Notes: generated by a model from the sequence alone, not told the origin. Positions 9,401 to 17,741 are shown, counted from the stretch's first letter. The stretch: DNA of 64,000 bases from Verrucomicrobia bacterium LW23 (GCA_003054695.1 QAZA01000045.1:434001-498000), one strand, 5' to 3'. Translations and numbers: made by a program.

Positions 9401-10058
9401 GTTTGCCCCCGCCGGCGTGGAGAGCGTGTACGAGACCCGCAGCGCCATGCTTCGCAAGCGCCAGGCCGAGCAGGAGGCCGCCATGAAGGCCGAGCGCGAC
9501 GCCGCCGCCGCCCGCTCCAAAGCGCGCGACGCGGACGCCGCGACGAAGGCCGTGCCGACTGGCACCTTTATCCTGGTACAGGCGGAGGCATTTACGAGCG
9601 AAGGCGAAGGCAAGATCAACGTGACGGAAGGCAAAACCGGCCACCTCGGCAAGTCGCTCTCCGGCTGGAACGCCGAGGGCCACTTTATGGAGTGGGAGGT
9701 AACCGCCCCGAAGGAGGGCTACTACAACATCTCCATTACCTACTGCACGGAGCCCAACAACGCTGAGCGGGAGATCCGCGTGAACGGCGAGGTGCAGGAG
9801 CCCTACGCCCCGTTCCTGCTGCCCGCCACCGGCGGCTACAGCAACGGCAACGACGACTGGAAGCTCTTCACCGCCCTCGACCCGATCACCAAAAAGCCGC
9901 TGCTGGTCAAGCTGAAGGAAGGCAAAAACACCCTGCGCCTCACCAACGGCAACGGCCTCTCCGCCAACCTCGACTACATCGTCATCACCAGCCCCGACAA
10001 AACCCCCACGCGCGAGGAAGCCGCCAAAGCCGCCGCCGCGCAGCCGGCCGCGCCCTAG
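6465..10058 (+). CDS. Secreted heparinase II/III-like polysaccharide lyase with C-terminal carbohydrate-binding module
   Basis: A 1197-residue exported protein. Residues 1-28 are a signal peptide (MFFSRKLLPLLACLISSVLL...ARA). A discoidin-like beta domain follows (about 60-165). An alginate-lyase/heparinase-type helical domain covers about 230-560 (repeated NWSAICTTA, GLWAEGAIGYQF). The heparinase II/III beta-sandwich domain starts near 590 (SHGHPDKMNIDVW near 613, NSVAHNTLTVD near 656). A charged coiled coil lies at about 990-1025 and a CBM6/35-like module at about 1034-1176 (FILVQAEAFTSEGEGKI...NLDYIVITS). The family cleaves acidic polysaccharides by beta-elimination; the real substrate is unknown. 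A GTG start at 6420 would bury the signal peptide. A strong terminator follows, so it is a single gene. Confidence 0.85.
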   Translation: MFFSRKLLPLLACLISSVLLTQPPAARAEDPLFDAAQSNLGATARGSVAKFNRDWPASRALVPGKKGGTIFSPFEGGTIDVRLVMPVEIRAVEITGLDYGNTRQVNGVDIFIDGKKIKHVELPDTPGKPARFDVPATTGQYVRLVATGGHPNRVDKNGKQGPDWGGFRKISVLSPTNLEEKLKPVDNYVINTSPDFIAPSTQSKVAPQIQVNGQPRTATGHPRTMWDKEDIAHFKAMLKTSPELAKQYEALKKSMDELLLRPIEVPQPVKGDDGEWTHLPEKQVGRVHNEMSLHISNLGTIYALSGEEKYADYAKRILIAYADVFDKYAPGNRPGFKHDAGKLFDQRLSDSTWLIPVARGYDLIYNSPGITESERAHIQDGLLKASAKFIMANGSVMRAPTNWSAICTTAVLITGYATDDMEMVNTALYGIKGTKEKPTGGVMLHFSEKAINPDGLWAEGAIGYQFMAMQAVVADAEILWRNGMDMYRYRDGALKKLFDSPIAYSFPDLKTPSVHDSGSTDIVGRESYLYEYGYLRYRDPRYLLILNNPSVTTRLDTRFQQFPISVLYDRKRDEEVPPIEWLSENFNDVGFGIIRNTSPLGTTSVLLDYGPDRSHGHPDKMNIDVWTSKTGRLIPDPGMVWYELPLYKGWYYNSVAHNTLTVDEQNQLDSDGQLLVYGFSDTMAMQRAHALKAAPGVTMDRAVFLTPEYIADIFGGFARLPRKMDLSWHVRGTFSSDLPLKEMTLPEPREPGYSELANVTGATTRTGYTASFEINKVPVRLVAAPSGTQETEVITGDGWYSRERPRTVLQRRQVNQTVYGNAVDLSFAPEGFVKSTALEGSLDAGFAALTVVTARGTDVCLASYRPGTYKAGGMETDALQAFARRDGKDVTALFLGGGKSLRVDDSAIELATPGLVSLEKVDTGAYILTNQSPARNEVTLTFAPLKGMQLFHVDSTGKRLGAPVKASATIAMDPGQKFEFAPAGVESVYETRSAMLRKRQAEQEAAMKAERDAAAARSKARDADAATKAVPTGTFILVQAEAFTSEGEGKINVTEGKTGHLGKSLSGWNAEGHFMEWEVTAPKEGYYNISITYCTEPNNAEREIRVNGEVQEPYAPFLLPATGGYSNGNDDWKLFTALDPITKKPLLVKLKEGKNTLRLTNGNGLSANLDYIVITSPDKTPTREEAAKAAAAQPAAP

Positions 10059-10088
10059 CAGTCGGCACGGGCAAAAGGGAAAGTTAAG

Positions 10089-10122
10089 AGCCCGGCTCCG
10101 CGATCCGCGGGGCCGGGCTTTT
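10089..10122 (+). terminator. Rho-independent terminator of the lyase gene
   Basis: The arm AGCCCGGC (10089-10096) pairs perfectly with GCCGGGCT (10112-10119). The stem extends inward through CCGCG/CGCGG (10098-10102 with 10106-10110) to a 3-base loop, and TTTT follows at 10119-10122. This is the clearest intrinsic terminator in the window, 30 bases past the stop of the gene ending at 10058. Confidence 0.92.
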
Positions 10123-10276
10123 CCACTTTAGACACCCAGGTCTGACACGGCGCTGTGGCTCAAGGTCATCGCGTACAAAGTCTGGATATTCCAGGCTGTA
10201 CTTTTATCGCATTTGCGCAAAAGTAAGCTGAGCGCTCCACTTGCGCCCGCTGCACACTTCTCCTTTCCTGCTTCGA

Positions 10277-10489
10277 ATGAGCACTGATCCCGACGACGAC
10301 ATGCATGTGGCTGGCGCTGTGCTCATCTTTGTGTTGCTGGTGCTGATTGGCGCGCTTGTGGGGGCCACGCTGTATCGCATGGCTAACCATGGGCGCGTGC
10401 GTCGGCCTGCGCATCTAGTGCCCCAGGCGGAGATGCAGCAGAAGGAAGAGCTGATGCGACAGCAGGAAACGCGCGCCGCCCGCAACTAG
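10277..10489 (+). CDS. Small single-pass membrane protein
   Basis: A 70-residue protein: a short acidic N-terminus (MSTDPDDD), one membrane helix (about 9-33, VAGAVLIFVLLVLIGALVGATL), then a basic, Gln/Glu/Arg-rich tail likely to be helical. It sits 46 bases before the DUF58 gene on the same strand and may be co-transcribed. The leader before ATG 10277 is pyrimidine-rich (TTCTCCTTTCCTGCTTC) and has no Shine-Dalgarno sequence. No family recognised. The hydrophobic pattern and placement support a real gene. Confidence 0.6.
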   Translation: MSTDPDDDMHVAGAVLIFVLLVLIGALVGATLYRMANHGRVRRPAHLVPQAEMQQKEELMRQQETRAARN

Positions 10490-10535
10490 CATCGTAGCGT
10501 CGACCCCACGACCCCACCCCCACTACCCGCCGAGC

Positions 10536-11513
10536 ATGAGCACCTCCCCCAACGCCGTGGTACAGGGCACCTCGCTCCTGGAGCCGGACGTTGTGGCGCG
10601 GCTGATGCGGGCCGGATTTCAGGCGCGGCAGCCCATGTCCGGCAATATGTCCGGCAGCCACCGCAGCCCCCACAAAGGCAGCAGCGTGGAGTTTGCCGAA
10701 TATCGCAAGTACGTGCAGGGCGACGACATACGCATGCTGGATTGGCGCGTGTATGCCCGCACGGACCGCTTTTACATGAAGGAGTTTGAGGCCGATACCA
10801 ACCTGCGCGCCTTCTTCGTCCTCGATGCCTCCGCCTCCATGAACTACGCGGGCGCGGCTGTCTCCGCTTCCGGCGCCGCCCCTTTTGGCGGGGCGGGGGA
10901 GCATGCGCCCGGCGGCCCGCGCAGCAAGGTGGCGCTGGCCCGGCGCCTTGTTGCCACCATGGCGTATCTTCTTGTCAAGCAAGGAGATGCAGCGGGGCTT
11001 TCGTGCGCGAGCGACAAGATGGTGGTGGAGATCCCCGCGCGCCGCAATCCCTCGCACCTCAGCACGCTCTTTCAGCAGCTGGAGGGCCTGCGCGCCGCCG
11101 GCACCACGGAGCTCCCGGCCGTCCTGCACACGCTGGCGGAGAAAATGCCGCGCCGCTCCCTGGTCGTCATCACGTCCGACCTGTTTTGCGATGCCGAAGC
11201 CTTTGCCGACGCGCTGCGCCACCTGCGCCATCGCAACAACGACGTCATCGTCTTCCACACGCTCGATCGCACGGAAATAGATTTTCCCTTCACCGGGCCC
11301 ATCCGCTTCCTGGACCTGGAGAGCCCCTTTACCCTTCTTGCCGAGCCAGAAATCATTCGCGATCAATACCTTACCGCCTGCCGCGAGCACCTGGCCGCGA
11401 TCCGCCACGCCTGCGACACCACCCGCACCGAGTACCGCCAGGTTCTCACCGACGAGCCGTACGAGAACGCCCTGGCCTCCACCTTTCTCGATCGCATTCG
11501 CGGCAAGCGCTAA
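10536..11513 (+). CDS. DUF58 protein (von Willebrand A-like fold)
   Basis: A 325-residue cytosolic DUF58 protein. The family signature VEFAEYRKYVQGDDIRMLDW lies at about 50-70, followed by a vWA-like domain whose MIDAS motif DASAS starts at Asp97. In other bacteria DUF58 genes sit with MoxR AAA ATPases and vWA or transglutaminase genes and are thought to act in metal or cofactor insertion or envelope functions. Here no MoxR gene is adjacent, which is unusual. A Gly/Ala/Ser insert (about 107-127) interrupts the vWA region. The stop codon overlaps that of the convergent kinase gene, so there is no room for a terminator between them. Confidence 0.88.
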   Translation: MSTSPNAVVQGTSLLEPDVVARLMRAGFQARQPMSGNMSGSHRSPHKGSSVEFAEYRKYVQGDDIRMLDWRVYARTDRFYMKEFEADTNLRAFFVLDASASMNYAGAAVSASGAAPFGGAGEHAPGGPRSKVALARRLVATMAYLLVKQGDAAGLSCASDKMVVEIPARRNPSHLSTLFQQLEGLRAAGTTELPAVLHTLAEKMPRRSLVVITSDLFCDAEAFADALRHLRHRNNDVIVFHTLDRTEIDFPFTGPIRFLDLESPFTLLAEPEIIRDQYLTACREHLAAIRHACDTTRTEYRQVLTDEPYENALASTFLDRIRGKR

Positions 11514-13897
11514 AGCGCGGCGGGTGTGCCCGGCGGCAGGGCGCGCAGCGTCAGGCACGCGCGGGCGCCCTTGCCGGGGAGGTTGCGGATGCGCAGGACG
11601 GCGCCGTGCAAGTCCGCGATGGTGCGGGCGACAGAGAGGCCAAGGCCGGTGCCGTGCGAGGTGGGTTTGGTGGTGTAAAACGGGTCGAAGATGCGCCCCA
11701 GCACTTCCGGCGCAATGCCTGGGCCGGAGTCGTCGATCTCCACCACAATAAGGTGGTCGCCCACGCGGAAGCAGCCCGTCTCCGCCGCGCCCACGTTGTC
11801 GCCCAGGCTGTTCAGCACCGTCTCCCGCACCGTCACCGTCAGCAAATGCTTGCCGGGAATTTTCGCGCCCGGGGAGGGGAGCGGCACGGCCGGGGACGCC
11901 TGCCCGAGGGCGGAGGAGGGCGCTGGATCCAAAGGCACCAGTCCGGCGCTTTCCCCCTGCCTGCTTGCGGCGGGGTCCGCCTCCGGGAGCCCGGGCGTGC
12001 GGGCCACGGGCATTGCCCCGGCGGCGGTGGCGGCGCGCATGCGGTCCGCGTCGGTAAGGGTGGATCTGCCTGGAGGCGGCGGGGCAAAAGAGGCCCGCCT
12101 GGGCTGGGGCGCGGGCGAAGCAGAAGTAACGGGAGCAGAGGGGGTTGCAGCTGGCGGGATGGCCGCGGGCGAGCCGACCGGGTCCATCGCGTCCGCCGCG
12201 TTCATCAGCAGGTTCAGGAGCAACTGGCTGAGCTTCTGAGCATCGCCCAGCACGGGTGGCAGCGCCAGGCCGATGTTTTCCTGCACGCGAATCTGCCGGG
12301 TGGCGAAGGTGTGCCGCATCAGCCGCAGCGCGTCGCGCACCACGCCGTCCATCTCCACGCGGTCCATCGGGTGCCCTCCTGTGCCGGGCCGGCTGAAGTC
12401 GAGCAGCTCGTGCACGACTTGCTGCGCGCGGTCCACCGCCTTCTGCATCTGGTCGATAACCGCGACAATGGTGGCCGGCGGACACGGTCGCCCGGAGCCG
12501 GGCGACCACCCCACCGACGAATGATGCCGCGCCGGCCCCGCCGGCTGAATCCCGCCACCGCCACCCGCCGCCCCCGGCGCGCGGCCAATGCCCGCCTGCC
12601 CCTGCCCCGCGGCGGAGATGCTGGCGCTGGCGGAGCGCAGGTAGCCCAGCCCCATGCTCAGCACGCCCAGGGGATTCTTCACCTCGTGCGCCACGCCGGC
12701 CGCCAGGCGGCCCACGGTCTGCATCTTCTCGGCCTCGCCCAGATGTTGCTGGGCGGCAAGCAGTTGCGAGTGCGTCTCCTCCAGCCGCGCCAGTGCGGAT
12801 TCCAGCTCGCGCTCGTGCCGCGCCAGCTCCTCGTTGGCCCGCCGCAGGTCGGCCTCCACGTTTTTGATGTGCGTGATATCGCGCGAGATACCGAATGTGC
12901 CGACGATGGCGCCGGTGCGATCGCGCAGCGGCATTTTGGTGGTGGAGACCCACATCACGCGTCCGCCATGCGTCGTCTCCTTCTCCACCACGCCCACCAG
13001 TGGCTCGCCGGTTTCCACAATGCGCTTTTCGTCCTCCAGCGCGGTGGCGGCGTGCTCCTGCGTAAACAGGTCGGCGTCGGTTTTGCCCAGCAGTTCCTCC
13101 GCCGCGGATACTTGCGCCAGCCGGGCCATCGCGGCATTGACGCGCAAAAAGCGGCTCTCGCGGTCCTTAAAGTAGATGCGATCGGGCATCGAAAGGAGCA
13201 GGCTGTGCAGGTAATAGTTCTCCATCGCGGCATCGGGCCCACTGGAGGGGGAGGCGGCAGGTGTGGTGGAGGCGGGGGCGGGATCGGGCGTGGCCGGGGC
13301 CGGCGAGGCGGGCGGCGCATCCTGGCCGGGCAACGGGCGGTTGAGCAGGATCATCCGGTCGATCTGCCGGGCCAGGTCGGTGCGTTGCTCGCGCACGTGC
13401 CGCAGCAGGGAGTGGCGCTCCAGCGACATCCGCACGGAGCGGCGCAGGGTCTCCTGGTTAATGCGGCCTTTTTTGAGGTAATCCTGCACGCCGGCGCGCA
13501 GGGCCTGGATGGCGCTTTCCTCGCTGCTTTCGCCCGTAAGTATCACTACCGCAAAGGGAAAGAGCCCCATGTCATCGCGGTGCATCTGCAAAAAATCAAA
13601 GCCCGTGCCGTCGGGCAGGCCGATGTCGAGCAGCACCACATCGGGCGCGTGGATGCGACACTGCGCACTAGCCTCCGCCACGCTTGCGGCCTCGAGAAAC
13701 CGGTATTGCTGCATCACGTCGCGCTCCAGAAAAGCGCGCAGCAGGGCGCGTATCGGCGCCATGTCGTCCACAATCAGGATATCCGCCACGGAGAGCTCGC
13801 GCGGCCCGCCCGACTCTCCAGCCGGCGCGCCGGCCAGGGGCGCCGCCATGGCGTGAGCATCGGTACAACCCTGTGGAGTGGAAGGAGTTGCTGTCAT
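11510..13897 (-). CDS. Receiver-PAS-histidine kinase (inverted hybrid sensor kinase)
   Basis: A 795-residue cytosolic signalling protein with no membrane segments. It has a receiver domain at about 38-155 (ILIVDDM; phospho-acceptor Asp91 in VVLLDIGLPDG). An Ala/Pro-rich linker leads to a PAS domain (about 235-365; PDRIYFKDRESRFLRVNAAM...GISRDIT) and a coiled coil. The HisKA H-box follows with His404 in AGVAHEVKNPLG, then an HATPase (N-box LLLNLLMNAADAM, G-boxes DDSGPGIAPEVLGRIFDPFYTTKP, GTGLGLSVA). Two long Ala/Pro/Gly-rich inserts interrupt it: one in HisKA after the H-box, one of about 125 residues between N-box and G-box. Starts at ATG 13960 or TTG 13966 are possible. Divergent from the GAF kinase gene. 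Confidence 0.88.
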   Translation of the reverse strand: MTATPSTPQGCTDAHAMAAPLAGAPAGESGGPRELSVADILIVDDMAPIRALLRAFLERDVMQQYRFLEAASVAEASAQCRIHAPDVVLLDIGLPDGTGFDFLQMHRDDMGLFPFAVVILTGESSEESAIQALRAGVQDYLKKGRINQETLRRSVRMSLERHSLLRHVREQRTDLARQIDRMILLNRPLPGQDAPPASPAPATPDPAPASTTPAASPSSGPDAAMENYYLHSLLLSMPDRIYFKDRESRFLRVNAAMARLAQVSAAEELLGKTDADLFTQEHAATALEDEKRIVETGEPLVGVVEKETTHGGRVMWVSTTKMPLRDRTGAIVGTFGISRDITHIKNVEADLRRANEELARHERELESALARLEETHSQLLAAQQHLGEAEKMQTVGRLAAGVAHEVKNPLGVLSMGLGYLRSASASISAAGQGQAGIGRAPGAAGGGGGIQPAGPARHHSSVGWSPGSGRPCPPATIVAVIDQMQKAVDRAQQVVHELLDFSRPGTGGHPMDRVEMDGVVRDALRLMRHTFATRQIRVQENIGLALPPVLGDAQKLSQLLLNLLMNAADAMDPVGSPAAIPPAATPSAPVTSASPAPQPRRASFAPPPPGRSTLTDADRMRAATAAGAMPVARTPGLPEADPAASRQGESAGLVPLDPAPSSALGQASPAVPLPSPGAKIPGKHLLTVTVRETVLNSLGDNVGAAETGCFRVGDHLIVVEIDDSGPGIAPEVLGRIFDPFYTTKPTSHGTGLGLSVARTIADLHGAVLRIRNLPGKGARACLTLRALPPGTPAAL

Positions 13898-14112
13898 AAA
13901 CAAGAACCGGCGCAGGCAGCGGGTCGCACGACGGGCCGCGAGCGCCCGACGAATCGACATGCACAACGTTAAGCTTTACATTATGCGCATAAGCAGCTTG
14001 CCGAGAAGAAATATTTCGTCACTAACATGAGTCTGTCAAGTGGCAGCACGCCGGTGCCGGATGCGGTTGAGGTGCGGCCCCATCCCTCAACAAGCATCCG
14101 GGTTAACTGATG

Positions 14113-14126
14113 TGCAAAGTTTTGCA
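14113..14126. promoter_or_regulatory. TGCAAA-N2-TTTGCA dyad upstream of the GAF kinase gene
   Basis: TGCAAAGTTTTGCA is a perfect 6-2-6 dyad 40 bases before the start of the GAF histidine kinase. It lies in the 268-base spacer shared with the divergent receiver-kinase gene. The same spacer holds TATGCGCATA near 13982. Both could be operators, but either could arise by chance; no regulator is assigned. Confidence 0.3.
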
Positions 14127-14165
14127 TTGGCGTTGCCGTCATTGAATTTTTCCGCGAAAGGTCGT

Positions 14166-16265
14166 ATGAATAACCAAGTCGTCGCGCCATCAGCGACGCG
14201 CCCCGCCTCCATGCCCCGCAAATCCGCCTCCCCCGCCGCAACGGCCCCACGCGCCCGGCCCGGGGATCTGCCACCTCCTCCGCCTCCGCCCACTGCCAAA
14301 ACCGCACCTGCCGCCAGGGCGCCCGCCACCCATGGCCACGGGGCCGATCGCCGGGGCCGCAAACATGCCGCGCGGGGCGGGCTTCCCGTCGCTGCGGGCG
14401 GCGGCTCGCCCCTGGTGCTGGACGCCCTGTCGCCCCACCCCGCCGCGCCGTTTTTGCGCAACCTTGCGGCGGAGCGCCGGGAAGATCGCGCGGGGTCCCC
14501 CATCTTTGAGCGCCGCGGCAAGCTGCCGGGGCCGGAGCGCGGGCCGGGCGTCCTTTTCCCCGGCCTCTCGATGCCGGAGCTGCGCTGGCTGCTGGATCCG
14601 CAGCGCGCCATCCGCCACATTCTGCGCACGGCGGTGCGCATTACCGGGGCGCGCAGCGGCTCGTTTGTGGTGGTCAACCCCAACACGGGGTTGCTGGAGA
14701 TTGAGGACTCCTATGGCCTTAACCGCCGTGTACGCAAGGTGTTACTGCGCATGGGCGAGGGCGTGACCGGCTGGGTGGCGCTGACGGCGCGCCCGCAGCG
14801 CATCGGCGACGTGAGGAAGGAGCCCCGGTACGTCTCCGTAAGCCCGCGCGTGCTGTCCGAAATGGCGGTGCCGATTGAAATCCATGGCCAGGTGGCCGCG
14901 GTCATCAATGTGGATCACACCACCGTGGACGCGTTCAGCGCCGAGCACGAGGCGTTGCTGGTCTCCCTGGCCGACGAGGCGAGCGAGTGGCTGCGGCAGG
15001 CGTGGGAGATTGAGCATTTGAAGGCGCAATCCCTTCTCTCGCAGTCCCTTGTCAATACGGGCAAGATGATTTCCTCGCAGCAAAGCCTTACCGCCACGCT
15101 GGAGGCCGTAACGCTGCAGGCCAACAAGCTGATGAAAACGCGCGTGTGCAGCGTTATGCTCCTCAGCCCCGACGACAAGGAGCTGATTTTGCGCGCATCT
15201 AACGGAGCCAGTGTCAGTTACGTCAACAAGCCCAACCTCAAGCTGTCGGAGTCCGTGCTCGGCGTGGTCGTCACCCACTGCAAGCCGCTGGCGGTGCTGG
15301 ACGTGCAGAGCCACGAAGGCTATCAGCACCTGGAAGTCGCTAAGGCCGAAGGACTTCGCTCGCTGCTGGCCGTGCCGATTATCTTTAACGAGACCGTCCT
15401 GGGCGTTCTCTCCGTTTACACCACCAAGGAGGTACACCGCTTCTCCAACGGCGAGATCAAAGCGCTGGAGACGCTGGCGGACCTCACGGCCATCGCCATC
15501 GAGCGCGGGACGGACCTGACCTACGTGGTGGAGACGGAAGAAAAACTGCGCGCCAGCGAGCGCCTCTCCGCCCTGGGCCTGCTGGCGGCGGAAATCGCGC
15601 ACGAGATCCGCAACCCGTTGTGCGTCATGCAGATGCTCTTTCACGCGCTGGCCGAGGCCGTGCCGATGGACCCCGTCTCCCGCCGCGATGCGGACATCAT
15701 TGCACAAAAGATGAAGCACCTGAACCGCATTGTGGACCAGGTGCTCAACTTCGCGCGCTCGTCGGAGCCCGCCAAGGAGCTGATCTCCGCGCCCGACCTG
15801 CTGGAGGATATCGGCCTGCTCATCCGCCACAAGCTGGCCCAGGAGCAGATTGAGATGCGCGTGCAGGTGGCGCCAGAGACGCCGGCCTTCCGCGCCGACC
15901 GCTCGCAGGTGGAGCAAGTGCTTCTGAATCTGATACTTAACGGCATGGAGGCTATGCCCGGAGGCGGCATCCTGCGACTGAGCGCCACCCCGGAGTTCCT
16001 GGACGACGTGCCCTGCGTCATGCTCAGCATCCGCGACAACGGCCACGGCATGACCGAGCGCCAGGTGGAGCACCTCTTCGCCCCGTTCCTCACCACCAAG
16101 CAAAAAGGCACCGGCATCGGCCTGGCCATGGTCCTCAAAATTGTGGAGAACCACCAGGGCAAAGTCCTCGTCGACTCCAGGCCCGGCCGCGGCACCGTCT
16201 TTCGCGTCTACTTCCCCGCCGAGACGCAGCCCCTCTCGCTGGTGCCGCCGGCTGCAAAGGGGTAG
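14166..16265 (+). CDS. Double-GAF sensor histidine kinase
   Basis: A 699-residue cytosolic kinase. The N-terminal 140 residues are low complexity (Pro/Ala/Arg/Gly). Two GAF domains follow: about 155-290 (RHILRTAVRITGARSGSFVV...) and 305-450 (LQANKLMKTRVCSVMLLSP...VLGVLSVYT). GAF domains bind small ligands such as cyclic nucleotides or haem. HisKA has phospho-acceptor His479 in LAAEIAHEIRNPLCV. HATPase motifs are LLNLILNGMEAM, IRDNGHGM, LFAPFLTTK and GTGIGLAM. The overall HisKA/HATPase style is NtrB-like. Start ATG 14166 has GAAAGG five bases upstream, so it is preferred over earlier in-frame codons. No response regulator is adjacent; the divergent receiver-kinase is the only candidate partner here. 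Confidence 0.9.
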   Translation: MNNQVVAPSATRPASMPRKSASPAATAPRARPGDLPPPPPPPTAKTAPAARAPATHGHGADRRGRKHAARGGLPVAAGGGSPLVLDALSPHPAAPFLRNLAAERREDRAGSPIFERRGKLPGPERGPGVLFPGLSMPELRWLLDPQRAIRHILRTAVRITGARSGSFVVVNPNTGLLEIEDSYGLNRRVRKVLLRMGEGVTGWVALTARPQRIGDVRKEPRYVSVSPRVLSEMAVPIEIHGQVAAVINVDHTTVDAFSAEHEALLVSLADEASEWLRQAWEIEHLKAQSLLSQSLVNTGKMISSQQSLTATLEAVTLQANKLMKTRVCSVMLLSPDDKELILRASNGASVSYVNKPNLKLSESVLGVVVTHCKPLAVLDVQSHEGYQHLEVAKAEGLRSLLAVPIIFNETVLGVLSVYTTKEVHRFSNGEIKALETLADLTAIAIERGTDLTYVVETEEKLRASERLSALGLLAAEIAHEIRNPLCVMQMLFHALAEAVPMDPVSRRDADIIAQKMKHLNRIVDQVLNFARSSEPAKELISAPDLLEDIGLLIRHKLAQEQIEMRVQVAPETPAFRADRSQVEQVLLNLILNGMEAMPGGGILRLSATPEFLDDVPCVMLSIRDNGHGMTERQVEHLFAPFLTTKQKGTGIGLAMVLKIVENHQGKVLVDSRPGRGTVFRVYFPAETQPLSLVPPAAKG

Positions 16266-16303
16266 ATCCCGACCGGATCCGGAGCCGCAATTGAGGTGGG
16301 ACG

Positions 16304-17164
16304 CTAACTGCGGCAGCAGCTGTCGTTGCTTTCCCCAGCCGCGACGGGTTCGGGCGTGGCGGTTTCGGCCTTGGGGGCTGCGGCGGCTGAGGAGCAGCAT
16401 TTGCGTTCGGCGGCTTCGGCTTCGTACTGGTCGTGGCGGCGCACCCAGCTCATGATGGTGCGCTCGTTGCGGCCTTTGGGGGTCATGTCCAGGATGTTGT
16501 TGGCGCCGAGCAGGATATCGCCGCCGCGGGCGTAGGTGCTGTAGGTGTGGAAGATGGCGCCGGTGCCGTCCTTGTAAAAGACGCTCATGCCGGGCAGTTC
16601 CGTCATGCCGCCAAACTCGGCTTCGCTCAGCGGCTCGAAGTTGTAGACGGCTTTGCCGGCGGCTACCTGGTCGGCGGTGAAGGAGGCGTTGTAGTCGTAG
16701 TTAAAATCGCTGTCGGCGGAGGAGTACCAGGGAAAGTGCCAGCCCATGCGCTTTTTGTAGGCGCTCAGCTTGGCCAGCGGGGCGCGGGAGACGGCGACGA
16801 CGCTGACGTCGTGGTGTTTGAGGTGGAGGTTGGGGCCGTCGAAGTGGTCGGCGATGAAGGAGCAGCCGTCGCAGCCTTCGCTCCAGTCCGGGGCAAACAT
16901 AAAGTGGTAGACAAAGAGCTGGCTGTTGCCGGCAAACAGGTCCGAGAGGGTAAGCGCAGCGTTCTCCGGCCCGGCAAAGCGGTAAGGCTTGGTAACGCGC
17001 ACCCAGGGCAGCGCGCGGCGGGCTTCGGCGATGGCGTCCATGCGGTCGGTCAGCTCTTTTTCCTGTTTCAGCAGGGCGCGGCGGGCCGTCAGCCATTCGT
17101 CGCGGGAGACGACGGGGTGCTGGGTCAGGCGCTCGGTTTGTTCCTGCAGGGTTTCCATTTTCAT
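16304..17164 (-). CDS. DUF899 thioredoxin-like protein with a cysteine-pair tail
   Basis: A 286-residue DUF899 family protein (thioredoxin-like fold). The N-terminus VVSRDEWLTARRALLKQEKE, the central YHFMFAPDWSEGCDGCSF with a CxxC pair, and VSRAPLAKLSAYKKRMGW are family marks. Function in the family is poorly known; a redox role is assumed. Unusual here is the last 35 residues: an Ala/Pro/Glu linker framed by two vicinal cysteine pairs (ERKCCSS near 254 and NDSCCRS at the end), suggestive of metal or thiol chemistry. Start ATG 17164 fits the family. It is convergent with the GAF kinase and followed upstream by a long repeat-rich spacer. Confidence 0.85.
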   Translation of the reverse strand: MKMETLQEQTERLTQHPVVSRDEWLTARRALLKQEKELTDRMDAIAEARRALPWVRVTKPYRFAGPENAALTLSDLFAGNSQLFVYHFMFAPDWSEGCDGCSFIADHFDGPNLHLKHHDVSVVAVSRAPLAKLSAYKKRMGWHFPWYSSADSDFNYDYNASFTADQVAAGKAVYNFEPLSEAEFGGMTELPGMSVFYKDGTGAIFHTYSTYARGGDILLGANNILDMTPKGRNERTIMSWVRRHDQYEAEAAERKCCSSAAAAPKAETATPEPVAAGESNDSCCRS

Positions 17165-17392
17165 GCGGGTGATGGAGGTAAATGTTATGTTGAGATAGGG
17201 GCGCCGGCCGGTCGCCGCCGCTTACGAGGGTTGATTTATCGAGCAGTGAAGGACAGGGATGTGCCCCGCCCTCTAATATACGACGAACGGCGCCGCTCGC
17301 ACGGGACAGCCGCGTTCAAGAAATTTGACGGGGGCCTTCGACGCCACCCATGTTGACTCTGGAGTCAGGGCAATGCCTGCTCCTCTTTTCCT

Positions 17393-17540
17393 CCCGTTGC
17401 GTACGTTGCGTTATCTGCCCGTTGCGACCGTTGCGTGAAAATCCGCTCCACGGATCGCTACGCCCCGTGGCAAGGCAAAGTCCCTGACAGATTTTCACGC
17501 AACGGTCGCAACGGGCAGATAACGCAACGTACGCAACGGG
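17393..17540. repeat. Perfect 50-base inverted repeat of CGTTGCG words
   Basis: Arms 17393-17442 and 17491-17540 are exact reverse complements over 50 bases with a 48-base loop. The left arm begins CCCGTTGCGTACGTTGCG and is made of the word CGTTGCG recurring at about 8-13 bases. It lies in the 734-base gene-free spacer 17165-17898. RNA from either strand would fold into a very long hairpin. It could stop transcription from both sides, but no flanking gene reads into it: the DUF899 gene and the binding-protein gene both point away. Confidence 0.9.
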
Positions 17541-17656
17541 GGAAGGGGACATGGCCGGGAAGGCCTGTTCGCAAGGTTTAATCTCTCATCCTGGTCCTCA
17601 ACAGGGACGGAAGGATCGCCAGGGATGGCATGTCGACATTTCCGCCGCATCCCCTT

Positions 17657-17741
17657 GGCGAAACTTTCCGTCCTTGGCGATATTATCTGCCTTGGATTTA
17701 CGGACCTCCAGATAACATCGCCAAGGGCGGAAAGTTTCGCC
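17657..17741. repeat. 33-base inverted repeat of CTTGGCGAT words
   Basis: Arms 17657-17689 and 17709-17741 are reverse complements with two mismatches around a 19-base loop. The word CTTTCCGTCCTTGGCG in the left arm recurs at 42236-42251, so this is a dispersed family. An isolated relative (GGACGGAAGGATCGCCAGGG) lies near 17607. The mismatches in opposite arms keep the stem intact, which suggests the hairpin has been stable or is recent. Confidence 0.85.

Noticed and set aside
10383-12953. Long open frame (over 800 codons) on the minus strand across DUF58 and the kinase gene
   Set aside because: It runs antisense or out of frame to well-supported genes and its translation is Arg/Pro/Ala-rich without any family pattern; GC-rich DNA leaves such frames open.
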